Below, one piece after another: positions 29,654 through 39,720 of a DNA stretch of 61,582 bases (position 1 is the first letter of the stretch; every line of letters begins with the position of its first letter). Source of the DNA: Candidatus Eiseniibacteriota bacterium (GTDB lineage: Bacteria > Eisenbacteria > RBG-16-71-46 > SZUA-252); assembly GCA_003235575.1 (NCBI GenBank), contig QJVW01000079.1:89525-151106 (forward strand), written 5' to 3'. The notes under the pieces are model-generated. The model ran no database searches. It was not told the origin of the DNA and saw only the letters and a program-made list of their open reading frames with translations. Both the position numbers and the translations under genes were made by a program.

Positions 29654-31894
29654 CTAGACCGCGTCGAGGCCGACCGTGCGCAGCAAGGTGACGTAGCGCG
29701 GATCGGATCGAATGGCGTCGAGGCGCGGGTGCACGCGGAGAAGCATCAGCCCCGTGGCGTGTTCCTTCACGGCGACATCCAGCCAACGAAACGCCTCGTC
29801 GACGTCGCCAAGGCTCGCGTGGAGCGCGGCGATGCCCCAGGCCGACACCACCTTGGTCGCGCGTCCGTCGAGCAACCGCTGCAGCATGCGGCGGGCCTCC
29901 TCCGTGTTGCCTTGGCTCGCCTCCAAGTGGGCCAGACCAAAGGAGGGGCCGGCGACGCCGCCGCTCAACCGCCGGCCCTCCTCGTACTCACGCCGCGCCT
30001 CGTCGAAACGCCCGACCGCCTCGAGCGACCGTGCAAGGTCCGTATGGGCGCCGTCGAAACGAGGATCGAGGTCCACCGCCTTCTGGTAATACACCAACGA
30101 TCGCTCGTACTCGCGGGCGTAGTAGTAGGCGTCCCCCACGCACGTGTGGATGATCATCGAGAGAGGGTCGATGCTGAGCGCCTTCAACATCGATTCCTTC
30201 GCTTCGCTGTGGCGCTCGACGCAGTAATAGAGCCGGCCGAGGTTCGTATGCGGGCCGGGCTGGGCGGGGTTCAGCGCGATGGCGCGCTCCAGCGATCGCA
30301 AGGCGGCCGGGACGTCTCGGTCCATGACCGCAAGCCAGCCCAGCGCCGCGTGCGCCTCCGCAATGGAGTTGTCCATCGCGAGGGCCTTGGTCGCGGCGGC
30401 GCGCGCCTCGGCGAGGGCCGCCGCGGGCGGCGCCATGCCGCGCGAGGCCCGCACGAGGTGACATCCGGCGACGCCCGCCCAGGCGGGCGCATACGTGGGA
30501 TCGAGCTCCAGGGCGCGATGGAAATGGCGGATGCTCAATTCGATCGCCTGCGGTGACGAGGCGACCGCCGTGTGCCGACCCTTCATGTACTCGACGTGCG
30601 CCTCGGGGTTCACGGCGTGGCGCTTCGCCAGCTGCGTCGCCTCCTGCGGCGTGACCTGCACCGCGATCTCCTTCGCCACCGTTTCCGCCACGCGGCTCTG
30701 CATGTCGAGCACGTCCTCGATATCCCCGTCGTACCGATCGGTCCAGCGCGTTTCGTCCGTCGTCGCGGACACGAGCCGGACCGTGACGCGGACGCGTTTG
30801 CCGACAAGCAACGCCGAGCCCTCCAGAATGGCGTCGACACTCAATTCCCGCGCGATCTCGGGCAGGGCGCGCTGGACGCCCTTGTACTTCATGGCGGAGG
30901 TTCGGGAGATCACACGAAGCGCCTTCACACGCGCCAATTCCGAGATCAACGCTTCCGTCATGCCGTCGGCGAAGTATTCCTGGGCGGGATCTCGGGACAC
31001 GTTGTCGAAGGGAAGCACCGCCAGCGACCGGATCACGTCCGGGGCCGGCTCCGGACGAAGACCGCTTCCGCTCGGCTCCCGTATCCGGCGCAGGATCTGG
31101 CTGATGGTCGCCGCGGAGGCGGGGCGCTGGGCAGGGTCCTTGCTCAAGCACGCGCCGATGAGACGATCCAGGTCGGGGGGCGTCTCCGCACGCAGGCTCC
31201 GGGCCGGCCGGGCCGCCTCGTGCAGGATCTCGAACATCAGCGCCTCGGGACGCTCCTTCTCGAACGGTCTGTGCCGCGTCAGCATTTCATAGAGCATCGC
31301 GCCAAACCCGTACAGATCCGTCCGCGCGTCGTCCGCGTCCCCGCGCAGCTGCTCCGGCGCCATGTAGGGGAGCGATCCGACGAACGTGCCCGGCTTCGTC
31401 AGATCGGTCATCGTCTGGCTCACGTGCAACAGGGTCGCCAGGCCGAAATCGAGGAGCTTGGGCGTGCCGGACGCCGTGAGCGCTACGTTCCCCGGCTTCA
31501 AGTCGCGATGCAGGATTCCCTGTTTGTGCGCGACGTCCAGCGCGTCGCCGATCTCCGCGCCAAGCCGCAGCACTTCGTCCAGGTCCATCGGACCCTGCCG
31601 GAGGCGCCCTAGGAGGGTTCCGCCCGCGACGTACTCCATGACGATGAAATCGACCTCGCCCTGCGTGTCGAAATCGAAGATGGTCGCCACGCCGGGATGG
31701 GCGAGGCGGGAGAGAACGTGGGCTTCGCGCCGGAAGCGTTCGCGCGCTGCGGGATCGTCCAAGGCCCCCCGATGCACGACCTTCACCGCGACGTCGCGAT
31801 CCAGGTGCTCGTCGTGCGCCCGGTAGACGGCGCCCATCCCGCCGGCGCCGAGCGGCTCGATGATTCTGTAATGGGAGAGGGTCGTTCCGATCAT
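29654..31894 (-). CDS. Ser/Thr protein kinase with TolB-like domain and TPRs
   Basis: GAGGMGAVYRAHDEHLDRDVAVKVV, HRDLKPGNVAL, DFGLA; SLAVLPFDNVSRDPAQEYFADGMTEALI; TPRs. Confidence 0.92.
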   Translation of the reverse strand: MIGTTLSHYRIIEPLGAGGMGAVYRAHDEHLDRDVAVKVVHRGALDDPAARERFRREAHVLSRLAHPGVATIFDFDTQGEVDFIVMEYVAGGTLLGRLRQGPMDLDEVLRLGAEIGDALDVAHKQGILHRDLKPGNVALTASGTPKLLDFGLATLLHVSQTMTDLTKPGTFVGSLPYMAPEQLRGDADDARTDLYGFGAMLYEMLTRHRPFEKERPEALMFEILHEAARPARSLRAETPPDLDRLIGACLSKDPAQRPASAATISQILRRIREPSGSGLRPEPAPDVIRSLAVLPFDNVSRDPAQEYFADGMTEALISELARVKALRVISRTSAMKYKGVQRALPEIARELSVDAILEGSALLVGKRVRVTVRLVSATTDETRWTDRYDGDIEDVLDMQSRVAETVAKEIAVQVTPQEATQLAKRHAVNPEAHVEYMKGRHTAVASSPQAIELSIRHFHRALELDPTYAPAWAGVAGCHLVRASRGMAPPAAALAEARAAATKALAMDNSIAEAHAALGWLAVMDRDVPAALRSLERAIALNPAQPGPHTNLGRLYYCVERHSEAKESMLKALSIDPLSMIIHTCVGDAYYYAREYERSLVYYQKAVDLDPRFDGAHTDLARSLEAVGRFDEARREYEEGRRLSGGVAGPSFGLAHLEASQGNTEEARRMLQRLLDGRATKVVSAWGIAALHASLGDVDEAFRWLDVAVKEHATGLMLLRVHPRLDAIRSDPRYVTLLRTVGLDAV

Positions 31895-31974
31895 GGGTGC
31901 GTTCCGCGCGCGGGACACGGGCAGCCTAGCATGAGGCTGCCCGTGGCGCCACGATGCGCCTCAGCGGCGCGCCG

Positions 31975-32376
31975 TCAGACCGCGCTGCCGCACGCGCGGC
32001 ACTTGCGGGCTGCCTGGGGCAACGTCTCCAAACACTCCGGGCAGTCCTTGGTCGGGGGCGCCGGCGGGGCCGGGGCGGGTTTCATCGCCGCCTTCACGAT
32101 CAGGAACACCACCGTGGCGATGATGAGGAAATCGACGACGCTCCCGAGGAATTTGCCGTAGGTCACGGCGCTGGCGGGCGTACCGTCCGGATTCGTGCTC
32201 AGAACCCACTGCAATTCGCGCCACGTGCCGCCGGGGATGATCAGGCTGATGACCGGCATCAAGACGTCGGAGACGAGAGACCCGACAACCTTGCCGACGG
32301 CGCCTCCGATGATGACGCCGATGGCGAGCGCGAGTGCGTTGGACTTGGTCAAGAACGCCTTGAATTCCTCGAGCAT
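31975..32376 (-). CDS. mscL: MscL large-conductance mechanosensitive channel with C-terminal zinc ribbon
   Basis: MLEEFKAFLTKSNALALAIGVIIGGAVGKVVGSLVSDVLMPVIS; C-terminal CPECLETLPQAARKCRAC. Confidence 0.88.
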   Translation of the reverse strand: MLEEFKAFLTKSNALALAIGVIIGGAVGKVVGSLVSDVLMPVISLIIPGGTWRELQWVLSTNPDGTPASAVTYGKFLGSVVDFLIIATVVFLIVKAAMKPAPAPPAPPTKDCPECLETLPQAARKCRACGSAV

Positions 32377-32808
32377 GTTCCGATTCCTCCTCCGAATGAC
32401 GCGTGGACGCGGACGATGGCGCCGCGCCGCCGGCCGCGGGCTTCCGCAGGCTACTCCTCCGGACGTAATCGACAGCCCGGAGGCTGAGTTCCGCGGACAG
32501 CGTACAGCACCGTAGCAGGGGTGGAACCTCTTTCCAAGCGCCGGCCGGGCGAGCGCATCGCCGCCACGGACCGCCCCTTCGAGCCCGGGCGTCGCCGGGA
32601 TGCCCCTTCGGCGCCCGCCATGGGCCATGAGTGGCATGCGCAATTCGGCCTCGTCCGGCGTACTACTTAGATAGGGCCGCCTGGAGCGCGGTACCGCCAG
32701 CGTTGAACCGCGGCCGACACCGCCGCGCCCCCCGCACCGCCCGCAGGGACCCCCGTCCCGCCAGACCGCATTGCAGCCGATCTAAGGCCGGTCGGAAGGA
32801 GAACCGCC

Positions 32809-33507
32809 ATGGTACGCACACGATATTCCGCCCAGGAAATGACCCTCGACGACCCCGTCGTCGAAATCCATGAGTCCCAGCTCGCGCGGCTTCGCGCCCG
32901 CGCCAATCTCGCCCTGCCGGGCGCCATCATCGCCATCCTCGCGCTGACGCTCGTCGGGGCAGGCATCGTTCGCGTCGAACGCACGGTGCGGGAGTTGAAC
33001 GACCTGGCGCAGGGGCGCAGCGGCGTCGTCGCCGCGCAGGTCGACGCGCTGAGCAAGGATTTGGCGGCGCGGACCGATCCCGAGTTCCTGGCCCGTATCG
33101 CGATGGAGGCGAACGCCGCGCCGATCGCGGGCGCGTCCTCGACCGCGATGCAAGCGCTCTCCGTCGCCCGCGGCGCGGCGAACGCCATCGAGCCCGTGAC
33201 CGAGCACCTCGCCCTCGTCGACGGGCAGTGGGTCGCGTTGCGCAGCGAGTTCACGAACCTCGCGGAACAGGGGAACGCCCAGGCCGCCTCGATCGCCGAA
33301 GTCTCGACGGGTCTGGAGTCGCTGCGGTCGTCGCAGGAGGCACGGCTGGGTGTGCTGAGCCGTCGTCTCGACGACCAGGTGAATCGTCTCGATTTCCAGG
33401 ACAACGAGATGCGGTCGTCGAAGACGTGGACACGCGCGGCCGCCGCCGGAGCGGCGGTCGGAATCGGCATCGCGGCCGTCCACGCGATCGGTCACGGCAG
33501 CCGTTAG
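32809..33507 (+). CDS. Hypothetical membrane protein with coiled-coil region
   Basis: Single N-terminal TM (LPGAIIAILALTLVGAGIV), heptad-like region, small C-terminal hydrophobic stretch. Confidence 0.7.
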   Translation: MVRTRYSAQEMTLDDPVVEIHESQLARLRARANLALPGAIIAILALTLVGAGIVRVERTVRELNDLAQGRSGVVAAQVDALSKDLAARTDPEFLARIAMEANAAPIAGASSTAMQALSVARGAANAIEPVTEHLALVDGQWVALRSEFTNLAEQGNAQAASIAEVSTGLESLRSSQEARLGVLSRRLDDQVNRLDFQDNEMRSSKTWTRAAAAGAAVGIGIAAVHAIGHGSR

Positions 33508-33549
33508 CCGGCCCCAACACGCGGTCGTCGCCACAGAGGGAAGGGCACC

Positions 33550-35853
33550 ATGCAGGACGCGCTATCGGCAGAGGCGCTGGAATACCATCGGGGGACGCGG
33601 CCCGGTAAGATCGAGGTCGTTTCCACCAAACCATGCGCCACGCAGAAGGACCTATCGCTCGCCTACACGCCGGGCGTGGCCGTGCCATGCCTCGCGATCG
33701 AGCGCGACCCGAATCTGGCCTACGAGTATACGGCCAAGGGAAACCTCGTCGCCGTCGTCTCGAACGGGACGGCCGTGCTGGGGCTCGGCGCGATCGGGCC
33801 CCTCGCGGGCAAGCCCGTCATGGAAGGGAAGGGAGTCCTCTTCAAGCGTTTTGCCGACGTGGACGTCTTCGACCTGGAAATCGACTCCCGGGATCCCGAA
33901 GCGATCATCCAGACCTGCCGCCTTCTGGAGCCCACCTTCGGAGGGATCAACCTGGAGGACATCAAGGCCCCCGAATGCTTCCTCATCGAGGAACGGCTTC
34001 AATCGCTGGTCTCGATTCCCGTCTTCCACGACGACCAGCACGGGACCGCGATCATCGCGAGCGCCGCGCTCCTGAACGCGCTCGAAATCACAGGGCGGAA
34101 GCTCGCGGACATTCGAATCGTGATCGTCGGCGCCGGCGCCTCGGGGATCGCCTCCGCCAGGCTGTTTACGCGGCTCGGCATTCGCCGGGAGCAGATCGTC
34201 TTCTGCGACCGAAAGGGCGTGATCCACCGGGGACGCGACGAGGACATGAATCCCTACAAGGCGGAATTCGCCTCCGACACGAAGGCGCGCACGCTGGCGG
34301 AGGCGGTGCGGGGCGCGGACGTGCTGCTGGGGCTCTCGACGGCCGGGCTGGTGTCGCCGGATATGGTCCGGTCGATGGCGGATCGTCCCATCCTCTTCGC
34401 CTGCGCCAATCCAGACCCGGAAATCAGTTATCCGGAGGCGAAGGCCGCCCGTCCGGACGTCATCATGGCCACCGGCCGATCCGACTACCCCAACCAGGTG
34501 AACAACGTTCTCGGCTTTCCCTTCCTCTTCCGCGGCGCGCTCGATGCGCGCGCGACCCGCTTCAACGACGACATGAAGCTCGGCGCGGTGCGCGCGCTGG
34601 CGGAACTGGCGAAGCAGGACGTTCCCGACGCGGTCGCCAGGGCCTACGGCCTCGAATCGCTCCGATTCGGTCCCGATTACCTGATCCCGAAGCCGTTCGA
34701 TCCACGCGTGCTCCTGTGGGTGTCGCCCGCCGTCGCCAAGGCGGCCATGGAAAGCGGCGTCGCGCGCGCGACGCTCGATCTGGATGCCTACCGGGAGCGA
34801 CTGGAGGCGCGGCTCGGAAAATCGCGCGAAATGGCTCGCGCCGTCATCCATCGGGCGCAGCGCCATCCCCGCCGCATCGTCTTTCCGGAAGGGGAGCACC
34901 CGCGCATCATCCGCGTGGCGTCCCACCTCGCCGCGGAGGGGGTCGCGCTCCCGCTCCTCCTGGGGAACGCGGAGCGCATTCGCGCCGTCGCGCGGCGTCT
35001 GGACGTGCCGCTCCGGGGCACCGAAGTGATCCATCCACGCCAGCATCCCCGGCGACAGGCGTATGTCGACGAACTCTACCGGCTACGCCAGCGAAAGGGG
35101 CTGACGCGCCGGGATGCGGACCGATTGATGCGCGATCCGAACTACCTGGGAACCGTCATGGTCCATTTGGACGACGCGGACGGCCTGGTATCGGGCGTGA
35201 CGCAGCACTACCCGGCGACCATCCGACCCGCGCTCGAGATCATCGGGCTGCGCCCCGGGATCACCCGCGTCTGCGGCGTCTATTGCATCATCGTGCGGGG
35301 GAAGTGCTACTTCTTCGCGGACACCACGGTCAACATCCAGCCGAATGCCGAGGAGTTGGCGGAGATCGCCATCCTGGCGGGCGGCGTCGCGCGGGAGTTC
35401 GGATTCGAGCCCCGCGTCGCCATGCTCTCGTTCTCCAGCTTCGGGACGGTGAAGCACCCGGTGGTGGACACCGTCCGGCGTGCCGCCGAGATCGTCCGGA
35501 GTCGGGAGCCGGATCTTTGCGTGGACGGGGAGATGCAACTCGAACCAGCGATCGATCCCGAGTCGGCGCGGGATCACTTCCCCTTCAGCCGCATTCAGGG
35601 AGACGCCAACGTTCTGATCTTCCCGGATCTCCATTCGGGGAACCTGGCGTACAAGCTGATGCAGCGACTGGCCGGGTCCGAGACGATTGGTCCGATCCTG
35701 ACCGGTCTGGCGAAGCCGGTGCACATCGTCTCGCCGACGTCGGACGACAACGAGATCATCCACATCGCCTCGATCGCCGTCGTGGAGGCGCAGGCGCGGA
35801 CCAAGCGCGTCGACGGCGCACCCGCCGAGACGCGGCTCGAGGAAGTGGTCTGA
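33550..35853 (+). CDS. maeB: NADP-dependent malic enzyme fused to phosphotransacetylase-like domain
   Basis: [46 protein letters not shown]-terminal Pta-like half ([16 protein letters not shown]). Confidence 0.94.
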   Translation: MQDALSAEALEYHRGTRPGKIEVVSTKPCATQKDLSLAYTPGVAVPCLAIERDPNLAYEYTAKGNLVAVVSNGTAVLGLGAIGPLAGKPVMEGKGVLFKRFADVDVFDLEIDSRDPEAIIQTCRLLEPTFGGINLEDIKAPECFLIEERLQSLVSIPVFHDDQHGTAIIASAALLNALEITGRKLADIRIVIVGAGASGIASARLFTRLGIRREQIVFCDRKGVIHRGRDEDMNPYKAEFASDTKARTLAEAVRGADVLLGLSTAGLVSPDMVRSMADRPILFACANPDPEISYPEAKAARPDVIMATGRSDYPNQVNNVLGFPFLFRGALDARATRFNDDMKLGAVRALAELAKQDVPDAVARAYGLESLRFGPDYLIPKPFDPRVLLWVSPAVAKAAMESGVARATLDLDAYRERLEARLGKSREMARAVIHRAQRHPRRIVFPEGEHPRIIRVASHLAAEGVALPLLLGNAERIRAVARRLDVPLRGTEVIHPRQHPRRQAYVDELYRLRQRKGLTRRDADRLMRDPNYLGTVMVHLDDADGLVSGVTQHYPATIRPALEIIGLRPGITRVCGVYCIIVRGKCYFFADTTVNIQPNAEELAEIAILAGGVAREFGFEPRVAMLSFSSFGTVKHPVVDTVRRAAEIVRSREPDLCVDGEMQLEPAIDPESARDHFPFSRIQGDANVLIFPDLHSGNLAYKLMQRLAGSETIGPILTGLAKPVHIVSPTSDDNEIIHIASIAVVEAQARTKRVDGAPAETRLEEVV

Positions 35854-35854
35854 G

Positions 35855-36988
35855 ATGGACCTGGGCATCCTGAAAGAGACGTACGCGGGCGAGACCCGCG
35901 TTCCCCTCATTCCCTTCGCCGTCGGCGAACTCGCGCGGCAGGGAAACCGGATCGTGATCGAGTCGGAAGCGGGGGCGGCATCGGGCTTCGAGGATCAGGA
36001 CTACCGCGATGTCGGCGCCACGATCGCCTACTCGGCGGAAGAGGTGGTCGGGCGCTCCCGGCTCGTCCTCAAGGTGATCCCACCATCCTGGGAGGAGTGC
36101 GCGAAGCTCGAGGAGGGGCAGATTCTGCTGTCGTTTCTTCAGCTCTCGAATGCGTCACGAAGCCTGGTCGAACTCCTGATCGCGCGGCGGATCACGGCCA
36201 TCGGCGTCGAGGCGATCGAGGAACGGCCAGGGGAGCGGCCCGTCCTGACCACGATGAGCGAGATCGCGGGCAAGCTCGCGACGCCCGTGGCGGCGCACTA
36301 TCTCCAGGCCCGCCAGGGCGGCCGCGGGGTGTTGCTGGACGGCATTCCCGGCGTGCCGCCCGCCACGGTCGTGATTCTGGGTGCGGGGGTCGTGGGAAGG
36401 ACCGCCGCCATTCGGGCGGCGGGAAGCGGCGCGCACGTCATCGTCCTGGATCGGGATGTCGAGCGCCTGCGGGCGCTCGAGCGCCTCACGGGCGCCCGCG
36501 TGGCGACGGCGATGGCGGTTCCGTACAACCTCGATCGATTCGTCGCGATCGCCGACGTCCTGATCGGCGCCGTCCTGATCGATCAGGAGGCGACGCCGCA
36601 CCTACTGGACGAGCGGCACATCCGCTCCATGCGTCCCCGGTCGGTCTTTCTCGACATCTCCATCGATCAGGGAGGCTGCTCGACCACCTCCCGGCCGACC
36701 ACGATCCTCGACCCGACCTACGTGAGCGAGGGCGTGACGCACTTCTGCGTCCCAAACATTCCGGCGCTCGTGCCGCGCACCGCCACGGTGGCGCTGTCCA
36801 ACATCCTCCTTCCGTACCTGGAGGAACTGACGCAGGTCGGGCCGGAGCGGATCGTTCGATCGAATGCCGCGCTGGCGAGGGGCGTCCATACCCACGACGG
36901 ATATTGCCTGAAGCAAAAGATCGCCTCGGCGCTGGACGTTCCGTACCGCGGCCTGGATCAATCGTGGAGTCTCGATGCCGCGCGATAG
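35855..36988 (+). CDS. ald: Alanine dehydrogenase
   Basis: LGILKETYAGETRVPLIP, VVILGAGVVGRTAAIRAAGSGAHVIVLDRD, DISIDQGGCSTTSRPTT. Confidence 0.92.
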   Translation: MDLGILKETYAGETRVPLIPFAVGELARQGNRIVIESEAGAASGFEDQDYRDVGATIAYSAEEVVGRSRLVLKVIPPSWEECAKLEEGQILLSFLQLSNASRSLVELLIARRITAIGVEAIEERPGERPVLTTMSEIAGKLATPVAAHYLQARQGGRGVLLDGIPGVPPATVVILGAGVVGRTAAIRAAGSGAHVIVLDRDVERLRALERLTGARVATAMAVPYNLDRFVAIADVLIGAVLIDQEATPHLLDERHIRSMRPRSVFLDISIDQGGCSTTSRPTTILDPTYVSEGVTHFCVPNIPALVPRTATVALSNILLPYLEELTQVGPERIVRSNAALARGVHTHDGYCLKQKIASALDVPYRGLDQSWSLDAAR

Positions 36989-38354
36989 CGCCGACACGCT
37001 GCAGACCGCCGCGGCCGCGGAGGCCGCGGCTCCGGAACCCGCGCGCCGTTCGATGCCGACCGCGGTCGCCGGCGCCTTTCACTCGAAGCTGGTGTCGGCC
37101 TCGGAGGCGCTCGGCGCCGTGCGCTCGGGGGAGACGGTCTACGTCCACCCCGGGTGCGCCGCGCCGCTCCGACTCCTGGACGCGCTCGTCGCCAGGCATC
37201 GCGACCTGCGCGATGTCCGGATCGTCCATCTCATGTCTCTGGGTCGGGCCGAATACGCCGAGCCGGGCATGGAGCCCCACTTCCGGCATCTCTCGCTCTT
37301 CATCGGGAAGAACGTGCGCGACGCCGTGAACCAGGGGCGGGCCGATTACGTCCCCGTGTTCCTGTCGGAGATCCCGCGTCTCTTCTCGAGCCGGACGATT
37401 CCGATCGATGTCGCGCTCATTCACGTGTCGCCGCCCGACGAGCACGGGTTCTGCAGCTTCGGCGTCGGCGTGGAATGCACCAAGGCGGCGGCGACGACGG
37501 CCCACACGGTGATCGCCCAGGTGAACCGAAACATGCCGCGGGTCCTGGGTGACAACTTCATCCACGTGCGGAATGTCACCCACTTCGTCGAGGCCGACGA
37601 CCCGCTGACCGAGCTGCCGCGCGTCCGGATGTCGCCGGCCTTCGAGGAGATCGGCCGCAACGTGGCGGGCCTCATCGAGGATGGCGCCACCCTACAGCTG
37701 GGCATCGGCGGCATCCCCGACGCGGTGCTCCACCACTTGCGTGAACGGCGCCATCTCGGGGTCCACACGGAGATGTTCTCCGACGGCATGGTGGAGCTGG
37801 TGGAGGAGGGGATCGTCACGAACGAACGGAAGACCCTCCATCCGGGCAAGATCGTGGCATCGTTCGTTCTGGGATCGAAGCGGCTGTTCGATTTCATCCA
37901 CAACAATCCGATCGTGGAATTTCATCCGAGCGATTACGTGAACGACCCGTTCGTGATCGCCCAGAACGAGAGAATGGTGTCGGTCAATTCCGCCATCCAG
38001 GTGGACCTGACGGGCCAGGTCTGCGCCGATTCGATCGGCAACTCGGTCTATTCCGGCTTTGGCGGCCAGGTGGACTTCGTCCGCGGCGCTTCGCGGTCGA
38101 AGGGGGGCAGGGCGATCATCGCGCTGCTCTCCACGGCGCGTGGCGGCGAGGTCTCGCGCATCGTCCCGTTCCTGGACCGTGGGGCCGGGGTCGTGACCTC
38201 ACGGGCGGACGTCCATTTCGTCGCCACCGAATACGGTGTCGCCGATCTCCATGGCCGCTCCCTCCGGGAACGCGCCCGCGCCCTCATCGACGTGGCCCAC
38301 CCGACGTTTCGCGAGGAGTTGATGGAAGCGGCCCGGGAGCGAAAACTGCTCTGA
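36975..38354 (+). CDS. Acetyl-CoA hydrolase/CoA-transferase family (4-hydroxybutyrate CoA-transferase-like)
   Basis: LQLGIGGIPDAVLHHL, IHVSPPDEHGFCSFGVGVE, GGQVDFVRGASRSKGGRAIIAL. Confidence 0.9.
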   Translation: MPRDSADTLQTAAAAEAAAPEPARRSMPTAVAGAFHSKLVSASEALGAVRSGETVYVHPGCAAPLRLLDALVARHRDLRDVRIVHLMSLGRAEYAEPGMEPHFRHLSLFIGKNVRDAVNQGRADYVPVFLSEIPRLFSSRTIPIDVALIHVSPPDEHGFCSFGVGVECTKAAATTAHTVIAQVNRNMPRVLGDNFIHVRNVTHFVEADDPLTELPRVRMSPAFEEIGRNVAGLIEDGATLQLGIGGIPDAVLHHLRERRHLGVHTEMFSDGMVELVEEGIVTNERKTLHPGKIVASFVLGSKRLFDFIHNNPIVEFHPSDYVNDPFVIAQNERMVSVNSAIQVDLTGQVCADSIGNSVYSGFGGQVDFVRGASRSKGGRAIIALLSTARGGEVSRIVPFLDRGAGVVTSRADVHFVATEYGVADLHGRSLRERARALIDVAHPTFREELMEAARERKLL

Positions 38355-38413
38355 GGCGGATCCCGGCGTGGGGCGCCGCGCCGGGGGCCCGCGCCCTGTC
38401 CGGAAACGGCGGA

Positions 38414-38438
38414 GCCCCTGTGGCGATGCCACAGGGGC
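38414..38438. terminator. Perfect 11-bp hairpin between convergent genes
   Basis: GCCCCTGTGGC-GAT-GCCACAGGGGC; little U-tract on either strand. Confidence 0.55.
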
Positions 38439-38490
38439 CCGTACACGCTTGCCGTCGCGGCCAGGGGGGGGCTGCGTATGGAAGCGTGGC

Positions 38491-39474
38491 CTACTTCGCG
38501 ATCGAGAGCTTCCCGCGCACGATCCCTTCCGAAGTCTCCACCCGGTAGAAGTACACCCCCGACGAGAGAGGCTCGCCGTGCTGCCCCCGGCCGTCGATCG
38601 AGACGGAATGGGAGCCGGACGGCAGGACCTGCCGCTCGAGAAGCGTCCGGACGAGACGGCCGTTCACGTCGAACATCCGCACGGCGACGGGTCCGGACCT
38701 CGAGGTTCGGAACGAGAGCATGCCGGCGGGATTGAGCGGGTTCGGTGCAACGGACGCTACGAGAGTGGGGCGTTGCGGTCCGCCGATCGTCTCGGCGGAA
38801 GTCAGCGCCGCGTCGGCGAAGAGGATATTGTCGTAGAACACCCCGGAAGGCTCGAAATTCGTCGCGGTGTTCGCGAAACCGATTTGCAGGATCTGACCGG
38901 CGAGGCCGGCGTCGATGACGATGGAGATCGAATATCGCTCCCACGTGGTGGAAATGGTGGTCATGTCGAGCGTCAGGAAGTTGGTCAGCGCGTACCCGGC
39001 GCCTGGATCGAGCGTCTTGATGAACGCAATGGCCGTCGTGGCCCCGGCCAGCAATCCGCGCTTGGCGTCGAACTCGAACGTCCATGTACTGCCGACATTG
39101 GCGGCGCCGACCGTCCACTCCCGGAATACGTTCGCCTCGACCAGGTTCCCGGCGGTGTGCTCCGCCACGTTGTTGTAGTCGCTGTAGACGCTCAACTGGT
39201 GCGCGCCCTGGGAAAGCCCACCCTGGGCGGAGTCGATCGCGCAGAATGCCGCGCCGTCGTTCGGGGCGGGGAACGGTCCATAGCCGTAGAGGTAGGTGCC
39301 TATCGGGGAGGAGACATTGCCAAAGACGAGCCACCCGGCAGCGGCCAAGGCGCCGGTGTCCGACTTCACCAGTCCCTCGAAGTTCTGAACGTAGCCCGAC
39401 AGGTCCGCTCGGCCCGGCGTGGGCGCCAGGTAGAGGATGGCGGCGGCGAGGACTGTGGCGACGCGACGTAGCAT
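38491..39474 (-). CDS. Secreted protein with jelly-roll/CBM-like N-terminal region and FlgD/T9SS-like C-terminal domain
   Basis: Signal peptide; C-terminal NPLNPAGMLSFRTSRSGPVAVRMFDVNGRLVRTLL...GVYFYRVET. Confidence 0.8.
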   Translation of the reverse strand: MLRRVATVLAAAILYLAPTPGRADLSGYVQNFEGLVKSDTGALAAAGWLVFGNVSSPIGTYLYGYGPFPAPNDGAAFCAIDSAQGGLSQGAHQLSVYSDYNNVAEHTAGNLVEANVFREWTVGAANVGSTWTFEFDAKRGLLAGATTAIAFIKTLDPGAGYALTNFLTLDMTTISTTWERYSISIVIDAGLAGQILQIGFANTATNFEPSGVFYDNILFADAALTSAETIGGPQRPTLVASVAPNPLNPAGMLSFRTSRSGPVAVRMFDVNGRLVRTLLERQVLPSGSHSVSIDGRGQHGEPLSSGVYFYRVETSEGIVRGKLSIAK

Positions 39475-39590
39475 TTCCTTCCCCCTTCGCTCGAAAGAGC
39501 CTTGCGATCCCTGGCAACCGGGGAGCCTGCCTCGGCAGGGCGCCGCGCTCTCGAGCGCCGCGGTTCCGGGGCTCCTTTCCCGTAGGATAC

Positions 39591-39615
39591 ACTATGTTCG
39601 ATAAAACAACAAAGG
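39591..39615. promoter_or_regulatory. Operator site 1 (25-bp imperfect palindrome) overlapping a minus-strand promoter
   Basis: ACTATGTTCGATAAAACAACAAAGG. Minus strand: -35 TTGTTG, 17 bp, -10 TATCCT (39584-39612). Confidence 0.75.
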
Positions 39616-39625
39616 CCAAAACGCG

Positions 39626-39668
39626 AAAAAAATGCGAGGCCCCGGAGCTTGCGCTTCCAGGGCCTCGC
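39626..39668 (-). terminator. Rho-independent terminator for the 39721..40992 gene
   Basis: Minus strand GCGAGGCCC...GGGCCTCGC stem followed by TTTTTTT (with one intervening A). Confidence 0.75.
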
Positions 39669-39720
39669 GCCTCGACGTGGACCTCCCGGCTCCGCGGGAG
39701 CGTCCCTGCAACAAACTACC

